The notes under the pieces were generated by a model, which saw nothing but the letters and a program-made list of their open reading frames with translations, was not told the DNA's origin and ran no database searches. Both the position numbers and the translations under genes were made by a program. A stretch of DNA of 23,201 bases from an uncultured Oscillospiraceae bacterium (GTDB taxonomy: Bacteria; Bacillota; Clostridia; Oscillospirales; Acutalibacteraceae): assembly GCA_900542375.1 (NCBI GenBank), contig UQNI01000028.1, positions 1 through 23,201 of the forward strand. Direction: 5' to 3'. Below are positions 1 through 8,683 of this stretch, one piece after another. Within the stretch, counting starts at the first letter, position 1. The number at the start of each line of letters is the position of its first letter.

Positions 1-2643
1 GCGATAGCCTTCTCTTGTCGGGGCTGCCGGGGCTGTCGCTGCTGTGTTATATGCTACCTGCTCTGTTTTCAGCACGCTTCCGTCCCAGTCTTTGAAGGTT
101 ACTGTGTATTGGTTTGCTTCCCATACTGCATACAGGGTTACTGTATCATGATTAGTTGCTGTAAGGTTGTTGACAGTTGCCCCGTCTGTATACATAACCT
201 GTCCGTTTACTATCGTGGACCAACCTTTAAAAGTATATCCCTCTTTGGTAAACCTATTTGTTTCTAATGCCTGTGCTGTATCATATACAAACGCTTGTGA
301 AGGCATTGTACCTGTTCCGCTATTTGCATTAAACTCTACACTATATGCATTTGCTTCCCATACTGCATACAAAGTCACTGTTTCATTAGGAACTGATGTA
401 AGATTTTTCACTGATTCTCCGTCTGCATACACAACTTGACCATCTGTTGTAGTTGACCAACCTTTAAAAGTATATCCTTCTTTGGTAAACTTATTTGTTT
501 CCAATCCCTGTGCTGTATCATATACAAATGCTTGCTCTGACATTGTTCCTGTTCCGCCGTTTGCGTTAAACCCTACACTATACGCATTTGCTTCCCATTT
601 GGCGTATAATGTCACCGCATTTGCGGGCATTTTTTCCGTTGCAAAATCCCATTTATTTTGGCATGCAGCTTCTTTATACCATCCTGCAAAGGTATAGCCT
701 TCCTTGGTCGGTACTGTTGGTTCCTGTATCAGATTGTCGTACTCAACGCTCTGTTCTGCGACAATGCTTCCCCCCTGAGAATCAAAGTTTACTGTAAATT
801 GTGCAGGTACTACATTTACATTAAAAATGTAATCTTTATCTGTTGTTGCATTATTGTTAATAGGATGTCCACCAAAACTTATAATAGGAACCAAGGATTT
901 ATAATAATAACCGGATTGAGGAACACCGTTTACTACAAGCTTACCAAGCACTTGAACACAATAATAATTTGTTCCCCCGGTACGTGTATCAGCTTCTGTT
1001 CTCATAGGAATTTCGCTGACTGTTGTGGGTACATTTTGAGTAGATTCACGATAGAAATAATCTTCAGTGCCGGTTGCTTTGCTTCGTTCCCCTACCGTTC
1101 CGTTTTGAATATCAAACCAATAATATTCAAACTCTACATAGGTATCTGTACTTTCATTGGTATTTTCGTTTTTCATTAATGGATGAGTAACCTGGACACC
1201 AATAGTACCAAAACGTTGTACATTATAAGGACTCGATTGTGATATTGGTTGACCATTCATAGAATATTCTACATTTGGTTCAGATACAAAATCATTTTTC
1301 CATGTAACGGTTAAAGTATCTGCCGGAGAAGTAACACTAATTTGAGAGTCGGCCGTCAGTTCTTTGCCATCCAGCTCCCAACCTCCGTAATATCCTGCTG
1401 CCGGAGTGGGTACACCAGTCGGTTTTGGCAGTTCATAATGTTCGTCTAAGCTCCAAACACCGTTTTTCTTTACATACTGAACTGTATTATTATAAAGTTT
1501 TTGTTCGGTAGCTATGCTTAATCCGTTATATACAAAATTAAGTGTTACACCATAAGACAAGTTAGCATAGCTTGCCATTGCATTTTTTTTCGTTTCATCT
1601 GCATTTTGGTAAGTGCTGAAATTTGGAAACAGTACCGTTGGTCTATTACTTTCCCATGTGGAATTAGAGAAAGCATCTTTATCGGCACCTTCAAAACTAC
1701 TTGCAACTTCCAACACAAATATATTTTTACTGCATTGTGAATTGGAAAAAGCGGAAGCTTTTATCGTAGTCACTGATGCAGGAATACTTACTACTAAACC
1801 ATCATTTTTCATCTTTTGATAAATAGGCGAACTGCCGCTGAACGAAAATGCATATTTACCAATCGTGGTGAGACTTTGCGGAAGTTCCAAAAAATTTTCA
1901 TCTCCAACAGCGTCTCTCATACCAATAAAGGCTAAATTAGAACAGTTACCAAATACTGCCATATTCGAATCCAAACTGCCAATTGAGGTTAACGTACTTG
2001 GCAAGATAACACCTGTAATAGCAGTACCATTAAAGGTATTTCCACCTATCTCCGTAATTTTTGTATTTCTTAAGTCAATTACGCCTCCAAGTTTTTTTGC
2101 ATCATAAAAAACTTGCTTGTTAATCTTGGTCAAATTGGTAGCAGCAGAAAAGTCTACTGCTACTAATTTATCCACAATGTTTGCTATTTTTACACTTGAA
2201 CCTCCTGTAGTCGGAGTTCCTGATGCATAAATATTGGGACTGAACACACTTGCGTATATTTCAGTTGTTTTCTCAGGTATTTTAATGGCAACAAATTGTA
2301 CTCCCGCATCTGTTACATTTGTTTTGTACCATTCGGAATTTACACCCTTTAAAACAGTGCTGCCATTTCCATCCCAAAGAAGTCCTTCTTCCGGAATCAC
2401 CAGTGGATTATCCGCTGAAGTTCCTGCTGTATTGGCCATAGCATTCACTGTGGATGTTATATCGTGATTATCTGTTAGTTTTGGAGAAATATTTTCTGTA
2501 GTATCTAGTGTTTCATCTAAATCTGTACTTTCTTCAATATGGGTATTTTCCTGTGCAAACACAGTATTACACAACATACTTGATGTACTGGCTGTTCCAA
2601 TTAATACTGTCAAACCCATTGCTAATAATTTTTTAGCTTTCAT
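1..2643 (-). CDS. Large secreted LRR/InlB-repeat surface protein (3' end outside window)
   Basis: This open frame of 881 codons starts at ATG 2643 behind AGGAGGT and runs off the left edge, so the C-terminus and any anchor are unseen. An in-frame ATG at 2682 has no ribosome site. Residues 1-31 form a signal peptide (KAKKLLAMGLTVLIG core, likely cut after VFA). Residues about 150-330 read as BspA/LRR_5-type leucine-rich repeats, with phrases such as ITGVILPSTLTSIG and LPQSLTTIGKYAFSFSG. A middle region of about 350-610 resembles Ig-like beta domains. From about 613 onward it carries InlB B-repeat (Flg_new) units with the hallmarks EGYTFKGW and VTLYAVWEAN. Proteins of this design are cell-surface or secreted adhesins; the ligand cannot be predicted. 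The gene is divergent from uppP and from a candidate small RNA. Identification as a surface protein is firm; the function is open. Confidence 0.88.
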   Translation of the reverse strand, partial: MKAKKLLAMGLTVLIGTASTSSMLCNTVFAQENTHIEESTDLDETLDTTENISPKLTDNHDITSTVNAMANTAGTSADNPLVIPEEGLLWDGNGSTVLKGVNSEWYKTNVTDAGVQFVAIKIPEKTTEIYASVFSPNIYASGTPTTGGSSVKIANIVDKLVAVDFSAATNLTKINKQVFYDAKKLGGVIDLRNTKITEIGGNTFNGTAITGVILPSTLTSIGSLDSNMAVFGNCSNLAFIGMRDAVGDENFLELPQSLTTIGKYAFSFSGSSPIYQKMKNDGLVVSIPASVTTIKASAFSNSQCSKNIFVLEVASSFEGADKDAFSNSTWESNRPTVLFPNFSTYQNADETKKNAMASYANLSYGVTLNFVYNGLSIATEQKLYNNTVQYVKKNGVWSLDEHYELPKPTGVPTPAAGYYGGWELDGKELTADSQISVTSPADTLTVTWKNDFVSEPNVEYSMNGQPISQSSPYNVQRFGTIGVQVTHPLMKNENTNESTDTYVEFEYYWFDIQNGTVGERSKATGTEDYFYRESTQNVPTTVSEIPMRTEADTRTGGTNYYCVQVLGKLVVNGVPQSGYYYKSLVPIISFGGHPINNNATTDKDYIFNVNVVPAQFTVNFDSQGGSIVAEQSVEYDNLIQEPTVPTKEGYTFAGWYKEAACQNKWDFATEKMPANAVTLYAKWEANAYSVGFNANGGTGTMSEQAFVYDTAQGLETNKFTKEGYTFKGWSTTTDGQVVYADGESVKNLTSVPNETVTLYAVWEANAYSVEFNANSGTGTMPSQAFVYDTAQALETNRFTKEGYTFKGWSTIVNGQVMYTDGATVNNLTATNHDTVTLYAVWEANQYTVTFKDWDGSVLKTEQVAYNTAATAPAAPTREGYR
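116..589 (-). repeat. Two tandem 237-bp (79-codon) InlB B-type repeats
   Basis: The sequence gcttcccatactgcatac begins at 116 and again at 353, and a diverged version begins at 590. This fixes an exact 237-bp period with two full copies (116-352, 353-589) and a third, shorter and more diverged unit to the right. Each copy encodes one Flg_new-like unit ending in TLYAVWEAN. High nucleotide similarity between copies suggests recent duplication or gene conversion. Confidence 0.85.
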
Positions 2644-2750
2644 TTCTTCTTTACCTCCTAACTTATAAAACAAGTTTTTCATTGTTTTGGAAAAATTTAG
2701 ATACGTATTTTCCTCCTCTCTGTCCACATAATGGAAAACAAATTAGACTT

Positions 2751-2923
2751 TAAGTAGACTTTTTATTTCGAGCATGATAAAATAACAAAAGGCTTAAATG
2801 CGTAAACAAATTTCCAATTTTAGGTAATATTTGTGCGTGAAAAAATGTCTACCTTTTGTAGCAAAAAGATAAGTATCTGTAATAAAAAACATAAAAAAGA
2901 CCTGTATTTTTCAGGTCTTTTTT
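2751..2923 (+). ncRNA. Candidate small RNA unit, copy 1
   Basis: TAGACT at 2755-2760, a 17-bp spacer and TAAAAT at 2778-2783 preceded by TGA (extended -10) make a plausible plus-strand promoter. The predicted RNA would start near 2790. It could form a hairpin from ACAAAT (2806-2811) with ATTTGT (2829-2834), pass AAAAAATGTCTACCTTTT (2840-2857), and end at the strong terminator 2893-2923. A second locus at 21745-21884 has the same promoter blocks and the same 3' block, which is the main argument that this is a unit. No open frame is visible. It could instead be a MITE-like non-coding element or a shared upstream site of the divergent surface-protein gene. Confidence 0.35.
2893..2923 (+). terminator. 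Bidirectional hairpin terminator between divergent genes
   Basis: AAAAAAGACCTG pairs with CAGGTCTTTTTT around a short loop, with T tracts in both directions. Neither flanking gene needs it, since both are transcribed away from it. It therefore implies a short transcript in this gap. Confidence 0.75.
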
Positions 2924-3242
2924 GAATCTCTAACACATGTTTCATGCTGTATGGAACCGTAAAAATCTTTTTCTTATTATGGAACGCTGTGCATATGATT
3001 GATAAAAATAATAAATTACACAACAAACGTTAAATTAATGTTAAACCAACTATAAAAATTATGGCATTTTTTCCAAAGATAATAGACAACAGTTTGGGAC
3101 TTCACCACATTAATACAAAATTTATAAACTTTTCATAACTTCATACTTTTTTGCATTGTTATATGTTATACTACTACAAGCGGATAATAGTGATATAAAC
3201 TGTTACATATGGTGATTTGATTGGTTAAAGGAGAATTTCAGC
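2924..3242. other. AT-rich gap upstream of uppP
   Basis: This stretch of about 320 bp is very AT-rich and holds the uppP promoter region. TATACT at 3167-3172 is a possible -10, but no convincing -35 is present. I see no credible gene: a minus-strand frame at 2820-3026 runs across the terminator and has no ribosome site. Confidence 0.5.
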
Positions 3243-4076
3243 ATGTTCTTTATCGAAATCCTAAAGGCAATCTTTTTAGGTATTGTGGAAGGCATTACGG
3301 AATGGCTTCCAATCAGCAGTACCGGACACATGATTCTGGTGGATGAATTTATCAAATTGGATGTATCAAAAGAATTTTTAGATATGTTCATGGTTGTGAT
3401 TCAACTGGGGGCAATATTGGCTGTTCTGGTACTTTACTTCCACAAACTGAATCCGTTTTCACGAAAGAAAACACTTGTAGAACGAAAACAGACATGGTCG
3501 TTATGGTTAAAAGTAATTATTGCTTGCCTGCCGGCAGCAGTCATCGGATTGATTTTTGATGATAAAATTAACGAACTATTCTTCAATGCTTGGACCATTG
3601 CCATCACATTGATTGTATATGGCGTACTATTTATTATCGTAGAAATATTTAACCGTAAACGCAAACCAAAAATCAGAGAATTGTCTCAATTGCCTTATAC
3701 AATGGCATTTTTAATTGGTGTATTCCAACTATTGGCACTCATTCCCGGTACTTCACGTTCCGGTGTTACTATTATTACTGCTTTGCTGTTGGGGGCTTCT
3801 CGCTTTGTTGCAGCTGAATTTACCTTCTTTTTAGCAATACCGGTAATGCTGGGCGCAAGTGCTCTAAAGTTAGTAAAATTCGGTTTTTCCTATACAGGAT
3901 TGGAAATTGCGATTTTAATTGCAGGTGTATTGACCGCTTTTCTTGTATCTGTTTTGGCAATTAAATTCTTAATGAAATACATCAAAAAGCACGACTTTAA
4001 AATATTTGGTGTTTATCGTATCTTACTGGGTATTGCCGTTATTATTTATTTTTCAATTGTCGGTACCTCAGTATAA
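3243..4076 (+). CDS. uppP: Undecaprenyl-diphosphatase (BacA/UppP family)
   Basis: This 277-residue polytopic membrane protein dephosphorylates undecaprenyl diphosphate to the monophosphate carrier used for peptidoglycan and other envelope polymers. It is recognised by the two family signatures: the N-terminal E-G-I-T-E-W-L-P-I-S-S-T-G-H block (residues 16-29, with the catalytic-type E16/E20 and the serines) and PGTSRSG at 168-174 with the essential-type arginine 172. The length is typical. The start is ATG 3243, preceded by AAAGGAG. The gene stands alone, with its own terminator just after the stop, and is convergent with feoB. Overexpressed BacA is known to give bacitracin resistance in other bacteria; that is a family property and not shown here. 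Confidence 0.97.
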   Translation: MFFIEILKAIFLGIVEGITEWLPISSTGHMILVDEFIKLDVSKEFLDMFMVVIQLGAILAVLVLYFHKLNPFSRKKTLVERKQTWSLWLKVIIACLPAAVIGLIFDDKINELFFNAWTIAITLIVYGVLFIIVEIFNRKRKPKIRELSQLPYTMAFLIGVFQLLALIPGTSRSGVTIITALLLGASRFVAAEFTFFLAIPVMLGASALKLVKFGFSYTGLEIAILIAGVLTAFLVSVLAIKFLMKYIKKHDFKIFGVYRILLGIAVIIYFSIVGTSV

Positions 4077-4080
4077 CTAT

Positions 4081-4122
4081 AAAAAAGCAGGCTTGTTCTG
4101 AAAAAGAACAGTCTGCTTTTTT
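4081..4122 (+). terminator. uppP terminator
   Basis: A long hairpin (AAAAAAGCAG with CTGCTTTTTT, inner stem TTGTTCT with AGAACA) starts four bases after the uppP stop and ends in a T6 run. Its A/T flanks also let it work from the other side. Confidence 0.9.
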
Positions 4123-4217
4123 ATAGTTACGGTCTATATTACAAATGATAATTTGATTTTTCGGATGAATCACAATCGTATGGGTGAAGATAAAAGTGGT
4201 TCTTTAGTTTCAAAAAA

Positions 4218-4257
4218 TATAAGAAAAAACCTGCTTTCATGCAGGTCTTTTCTTATA
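4218..4257 (-). terminator. feoB terminator
   Basis: On the minus strand GACCTGC pairs with GCAGGT and is followed by TTTTTTCTTATA. The stem can extend with TATAAGAAAA on the other side. It overlaps the feoB stop codon. Confidence 0.85.
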
Positions 4258-6400
4258 CAAGCCCTCCAAATATTCTTGCAAATGTTGCAATAACAAAACA
4301 TAACCCAAAGCCGGTTACGGTTGGAAGCAAAAATCCTATTGCAGTCCATTTCCAACTTTTTGTTTCTTTTTTAATAGAAAGGCAGGTCGTGGAACAAGGC
4401 CAATGTACCAAAGAAAATACAATGACACACAATGCCGTTACCCACGTCCAGTTATTTGCCACCAATAATTCTTTCAGTGCCATTAAATCGTCTATTTCGG
4501 TTAATGTCCCTGTTGCCATATAAGTCATAATCATAATCGGTACGACAATTTCGTTCGCCGGAAATCCCAAAATAAAAGCAAATAAAATGGTTCCATCCAA
4601 GCCAAATAATTTTCCAAATGGGTCTAAAAAAGCAGCACAGTGTGACAATAATGTGGCATCTCCTGCTGTGACATTTGCTAAAATCCAAATAATGAATCCT
4701 GCAGGAGCAGCGACTATCACTGCTCTTCCCAAAACAAAAATGGTTCTATCCAACAAAGACCTTACAATTACTTTTCCAATCTGTGGCCTTCTGTATGGAG
4801 GTAATTCCAATGTAAAGGAAGAAGGTACACCTTTTAATACCGTTTTGGATAACAATTTACTCATAGCAAATGTGAGCATGACACCTAATATAATGACCCC
4901 TGTCAACATAAGCGTTGACAGCAAAGAACCTGTAAATCCTGTTGCAATGCTTCCAACAAAAAACATGGATATAATGGAAATCATAGTGGGAAAACGTCCG
5001 TTGCAAGGAACAAAATTATTGGTGAGCATTGCAATCATACGTTCTCTTGGAGAATCTATGATTCTGCAACCTACCACACCTGCCGCATTGCAGCCAAATC
5101 CCATACACATAGTAAGCGCTTGCTTTCCGCAAGTATTGGCCTTTTTAAAATAGTGGTCTAAATTAAACGCCACCCTGGGAAGATACCCGAAATCCTCCAG
5201 TAACGTAAACAAAGGAAAGAAAATTGCCATGGGCGGCAGCATAACGGATACAACCCAAGCCAATACGCGATAAACTCCCAACACCAAAGCTCCGTGAAGC
5301 CATTCAGGTGCATGCATCCACATAAAAAAATCTGTCAGCCGGTCCTGTACCCAAAACAAACCTTCCGATAACATTTGAGACGGATAGTTTGCCCCTGATA
5401 TGGTAATCCAAAAAATAAGCGCCAGCAGTGCTATCATAATAGGAATACCTGTGAAGCGATTGGTCAGATATTTATCTATTTTACGGTCTCTGCTATGACA
5501 ATTTGCTTTATTATAAGACACAACATTGGCACAAATACCTTCCGCTGTAATAACAAGGCAGGCAACAATTTTATCTTTTATGTTATCTTCCGTGATGTCA
5601 CAACGATTCAAATAGTTCTTTGCTTCCGCCAATGTATCGGCAAGCACATTATCTTGCTGAACATCATATCCTATATAACGGTTTAAATCATCTATCATAG
5701 AAGTATTGCCTTCCAACAGACGTATGGCAATCCATCTGCAATTCCATTCTTCTCCTAATTTTTCTGCTAAGTGAGGCTCTACCATAGAGATAGCCTCTTC
5801 AATGGGAGGAATATATTTTATTTTTAAGGCATTGGGTTCGGGATCTCGTGCCAATGCTTCCACTGTGGCAAGTAAATCATCAAGGCCTTTTTTACTTCTG
5901 GCAGTTGTTCCTATTACAGGTACACCAAGTTCTTTTGAAAGTTTATCCAAATCCACACAAATTTGTTTTTTCTTTGCTTCATCTAATAGATTCACACAAA
6001 CTACAACGCGCTTTGTCAATTCAATTGTTTGTAATACAAGATTTAAATTACGTTCCAAACACGTGGCATCACATACAACAATGGTCGCATCAGGATGCTT
6101 AAAACAAATAAAATTTCTCGCAACCTCTTCTTCTGCCGAATGAGCCATTAAGGAGTACGTACCCGGCAAATCTACCATAATGTAATTTTCATCATGATAA
6201 TTACAGATGCCGTACGCACTGTCTACCGTTTTTCCCGTCCAGTTTCCTGTATGCTGATTTAATCCTGTTAAAGCATTAAATACTGTACTCTTTCCTACAT
6301 TGGGGTTGCCTGCCAATGCAACAATTTTCCCACTTTCTTTATCAATATCTTGTTCTGCCGATTGTTTACGTTTTGACTTTCTCCTCCTCTTCCAACCCAT
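4253..6400 (-). CDS. feoB: Ferrous iron transporter B
   Basis: FeoB imports Fe(II) across the cytoplasmic membrane under low-oxygen conditions. From ATG 6400 the protein has 715 residues: a basic N-terminal tail (RRRKSKRK), a G domain with G1 GNPNVGKST at 31-39, G3 DLPGTYS, G4 NLLD and a G5-like TTARSKKGL, a helical linker, then the polytopic membrane part. The membrane part has the two conserved gate motifs, GFGCNAAGVVGCRI...PCNGRFPT and FPANEIVVPI. A GTG at 6409 extends the frame by three codons, but GAGGTGA overlaps that GTG and lies at the right distance from ATG 6400, so 6400 is preferred. The gene follows feoA with a 23-bp gap, giving a feoAB operon. No C-terminal cysteine cluster or FeoC is seen. 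Confidence 0.97.
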   Translation of the reverse strand: MGWKRRRKSKRKQSAEQDIDKESGKIVALAGNPNVGKSTVFNALTGLNQHTGNWTGKTVDSAYGICNYHDENYIMVDLPGTYSLMAHSAEEEVARNFICFKHPDATIVVCDATCLERNLNLVLQTIELTKRVVVCVNLLDEAKKKQICVDLDKLSKELGVPVIGTTARSKKGLDDLLATVEALARDPEPNALKIKYIPPIEEAISMVEPHLAEKLGEEWNCRWIAIRLLEGNTSMIDDLNRYIGYDVQQDNVLADTLAEAKNYLNRCDITEDNIKDKIVACLVITAEGICANVVSYNKANCHSRDRKIDKYLTNRFTGIPIMIALLALIFWITISGANYPSQMLSEGLFWVQDRLTDFFMWMHAPEWLHGALVLGVYRVLAWVVSVMLPPMAIFFPLFTLLEDFGYLPRVAFNLDHYFKKANTCGKQALTMCMGFGCNAAGVVGCRIIDSPRERMIAMLTNNFVPCNGRFPTMISIISMFFVGSIATGFTGSLLSTLMLTGVIILGVMLTFAMSKLLSKTVLKGVPSSFTLELPPYRRPQIGKVIVRSLLDRTIFVLGRAVIVAAPAGFIIWILANVTAGDATLLSHCAAFLDPFGKLFGLDGTILFAFILGFPANEIVVPIMIMTYMATGTLTEIDDLMALKELLVANNWTWVTALCVIVFSLVHWPCSTTCLSIKKETKSWKWTAIGFLLPTVTGFGLCFVIATFARIFGGLV

Positions 6401-6423
6401 GTTTCTCACCTCATTTATTACAT

Positions 6424-6663
6424 TTATGATAAGCTCATCAATACAGAAGATGAATCTTCTGTTCTTAAAGCGATAACTGCACCTCGAATTAAAAACGCAA
6501 TTGGGTCACCTGAAGGACTTTTTTGTATACATTCTACTTTTGTACCTTCAATCAAACCAATATCTTGTAATCGTCTTCTCATACTTGTATCGGACAACAA
6601 TTGGCTAACGGTACCACGTTGCCCCACTTTTAACTCATTGAGGGGAATATTCTTTTTCTCCAT
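6424..6663 (-). CDS. feoA: FeoA, SH3-like iron transport protein
   Basis: This 79-residue cytosolic protein is the usual partner of FeoB. The sequence fits the FeoA beta-barrel domain: PLNELKVGQRGTV, then RRRLQDIGLIEGTKVE, and a C-terminal GAVIALR. Length and position (immediately upstream of feoB, same strand) are typical. The start ATG 6663 follows AAGGAGC. FeoA is thought to tune FeoB activity by contacting its G domain. I looked for a Fur or DtxR-type operator upstream and could not identify one with confidence. Confidence 0.95.
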   Translation of the reverse strand: MEKKNIPLNELKVGQRGTVSQLLSDTSMRRRLQDIGLIEGTKVECIQKSPSGDPIAFLIRGAVIALRTEDSSSVLMSLS

Positions 6664-6761
6664 TGTAAAGCTCCTTTTTCTTAAAATGGAATTTCTCCTG
6701 TTACTATATTATTGCCGTAAGGTGATTCTGTGAGGAAAATTTATCGTTTCATTTTTCTATC

Positions 6762-6807
6762 ACACAAATAAGGGCTTTGCGCAAATGCGCAAAGCCCTTA
6801 TTTGTGT
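6762..6807 (-). terminator. 46-bp perfect palindrome, probable terminator of the upstream operon
   Basis: Two perfect 22-bp arms (starting ACACAAATAAGGGCTTTGCG) meet at a two-base centre. It lies 11 bases beyond the stop of the amidohydrolase gene, in the right place to end that operon. The descending arm ends TTATTTGTGT rather than in a clean U run. Its other side is about 100 bp upstream of the feoA start. Confidence 0.7.
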
Positions 6808-6817
6808 TCTGCATGAT

Positions 6818-7624
6818 TCAATGTAATAAAAAATCTTTTAAAAGAATAAAGATTTCTTTCAACTTGTCCTTATTTTTTTGAAATAATACGGAATTTACTT
6901 TTGGAAATTCTTCATTTCCAAATTCTCTATGATTGATATATGTTTGATACCAAAGCTCTATTTGTATGGATTGGCAACTTTTTATTTGTGTACCATAGTA
7001 TTTTGTGAGGTATCCGCCTGAAAATGGATTATTTTGTTTCACAGAATACCCCCGCTCCATCAATTTATGTTCTATAAAAGACATCAATGAGGCTGAACAT
7101 GTTTTCCCAAAATCATTTCCCAGAATCATATCAGCGCCGTAATCTAATCCAAAACTATGTAAATCAATAAAATAGATTTGATTATAATAATTTAGTTTCT
7201 CTGAAATTAACTTTTGAATTCCATTGTGATAAGGCTGATAATAATAAGCGATTCTGTGTTTCAATTCACATACATCGGGTTCTGCTTGATACATAGCATA
7301 CCCTTGAGTGGTATGTGTATAACACACATTGGTTTTATAAGATGTTCCTTTGGCATCTTCCAAACTTCTGTTTACATCCGCCACATATCTACTGGTATGG
7401 TTTACAATCACAGTATATCCTAACTGCTGCAAAAAAGAATATAAAACCGGTAAATACCAATCTGTGTTGGGAAGTACTATATCCGGTTTTAAATTTTGCT
7501 TCATTTGCTGCGTTAAATATGTTCCGCTATGTGGAATGCTAATGACAGCAGGAATTGTATGGACAAACTCATTTATAACATGAAAAGGGGCGCAGTGCTG
7601 CGTATGTTCATAATAGTAGTACAT
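6818..7624 (-). CDS. N-formylglutamate amidohydrolase family protein
   Basis: This 268-residue protein fits the N-formylglutamate amidohydrolase (HutG/FGase-like, zinc hydrolase) family. Visible motifs are PHSG at 31-34, the SRYVADVNRS block at 78-87 (matching the family's D-x-N-R), DLHS at 154-157, PFSGGY at 200-205 and Q-I-E at 221-223. The characterised activity releases formate from N-formyl-L-glutamate at the end of one histidine-degradation route. No hut genes are nearby, so the real substrate may be another N-acylated amino acid or peptide. The start ATG 7624 follows AGGAGA. It sits 39 bp after the hydroxyacid dehydrogenase gene, and the two probably share a transcript. No signal peptide is visible. 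Confidence 0.85.
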   Translation of the reverse strand: MYYYYEHTQHCAPFHVINEFVHTIPAVISIPHSGTYLTQQMKQNLKPDIVLPNTDWYLPVLYSFLQQLGYTVIVNHTSRYVADVNRSLEDAKGTSYKTNVCYTHTTQGYAMYQAEPDVCELKHRIAYYYQPYHNGIQKLISEKLNYYNQIYFIDLHSFGLDYGADMILGNDFGKTCSASLMSFIEHKLMERGYSVKQNNPFSGGYLTKYYGTQIKSCQSIQIELWYQTYINHREFGNEEFPKVNSVLFQKNKDKLKEIFILLKDFLLH

Positions 7625-7663
7625 TGATATCTCCTATGTTTTATCTGTTATTTAGATAAAAAG

Positions 7664-8647
7664 TTAAACAACAATATGGTTTGGTGTTTGCCCGTGACAT
7701 ACAGCTGAAATGTTAGACCAAATGGTACGATACATATGCTGAAAAACGCCATATGTTGTTCCGCCAATGTGAGGAGAAAAGGTTACTTTATACTGTAAAT
7801 GCTCCGGTAATTGCAATAAAGGATGGTCAAACGGGACAGGTTCAGGACATAAGGTATCCATACCTGCTCCTGCAATTTGTCTGCTGACAATTGCATTGTA
7901 TAAATCTTGTTGATTCACAATTTCACCACGAGCAGTATTAATTACAATGGAAGTAGATTTCATACATTCAAACACACGTTTATCCACCATATTTTTAGTT
8001 TCTGCTGTTACAGGAACATGAATACTGAGAATATCACAAGAACGGTAAAGTTCCTGTAAAGGCAAATAGGAAACTTGATATTCTTGTTCTATTTCTTCCG
8101 ATACTTGATGACGACTGTAATAACTGACGCGGCAGCCAAACCCTTTCAATCTCTTTGCTGTTTGCTTTGCAATGGCGCCAAATCCCAATAACCCTACATG
8201 ACAATGCTCCAGTTCAGGAATACCAGCTAAAATAAATGAGCCTTTGGCTTGTATCTGTTTGCCTCTGCGAACCAAAGTGTCGCCTTCTATCAACCGACGT
8301 GTACAAGCAAGCATTAACATAATGGTATGCTCTGCAACAGAGCCAGCATTGGCTGAAGCATTATTGCAAACATATATTCCTTGTTCCTTTGCCGCCTCTG
8401 TATCAATCAGATGATAAGCAACCCCTTCAGACTGAACCAACTTTAAGTTTGGTAAATTTCTGATGATATTTCCGCTTACAACATTCACTGCATCCACTAA
8501 AATAGCATCTGCATCTTTTGCTTTCTGTATGACTTCATCATCTGTATATGTTTGTCCTATATAAATCAATTCTGTATCTTTAGGCACCAATGACCAATCT
8601 GTAAATTTTTCCACTCTCTCCTGAGAAGTCAAAATTGCTACCTTCAT
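7664..8647 (-). CDS. D-isomer-specific 2-hydroxyacid dehydrogenase
   Basis: This 327-residue cytosolic NAD(P)-dependent oxidoreductase would interconvert a 2-keto acid and a D-2-hydroxyacid. The Rossmann motif is GLLGFGAIA (about 152-160). The family catalytic triad is visible as Arg240 in NTARGE, Glu269 in CPEP and His293 in SPHIGGTT. The N-terminal substrate domain carries the conserved AEHTIMLML segment. The specific substrate cannot be told; it reads more like a phosphoglycerate/hydroxyacid dehydrogenase relative than VanH. The start ATG 8647 follows GGAAGAGG, and a strong promoter lies just upstream. It is the first gene of an apparent two-gene operon with the amidohydrolase. Confidence 0.92.
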   Translation of the reverse strand: MKVAILTSQERVEKFTDWSLVPKDTELIYIGQTYTDDEVIQKAKDADAILVDAVNVVSGNIIRNLPNLKLVQSEGVAYHLIDTEAAKEQGIYVCNNASANAGSVAEHTIMLMLACTRRLIEGDTLVRRGKQIQAKGSFILAGIPELEHCHVGLLGFGAIAKQTAKRLKGFGCRVSYYSRHQVSEEIEQEYQVSYLPLQELYRSCDILSIHVPVTAETKNMVDKRVFECMKSTSIVINTARGEIVNQQDLYNAIVSRQIAGAGMDTLCPEPVPFDHPLLQLPEHLQYKVTFSPHIGGTTYGVFQHMYRTIWSNISAVCHGQTPNHIVV

Positions 8648-8683
8648 GTACCTCTTCCTTTACCGTTTAGTTCCAATATCCTC

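Noticed and set aside
658..1179. 173-codon plus-strand frame within the surface protein region
   Set aside because: Shadow of the 881-codon minus-strand frame, which has signal peptide, ribosome site and clear domains.
2820..3026. 68-codon minus-strand frame in the gap before uppP
   Set aside because: It spans a strong terminator, has no ribosome site and no recognisable domain.
4587..5153. 188-codon frame opposite feoB
   Set aside because: It is an antisense shadow of a strongly conserved FeoB membrane region.
6664..6761. Fur or DtxR operator upstream of feoA
   Set aside because: No convincing palindrome matching either consensus could be found by eye.
7664..8647. VanH-like D-lactate dehydrogenase as part of a scattered van cluster
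   Set aside because: The sequence around the NAD site and the C-terminal active site does not read like VanH, and the gene is more than 8 kb from vanRS with a different operon partner.
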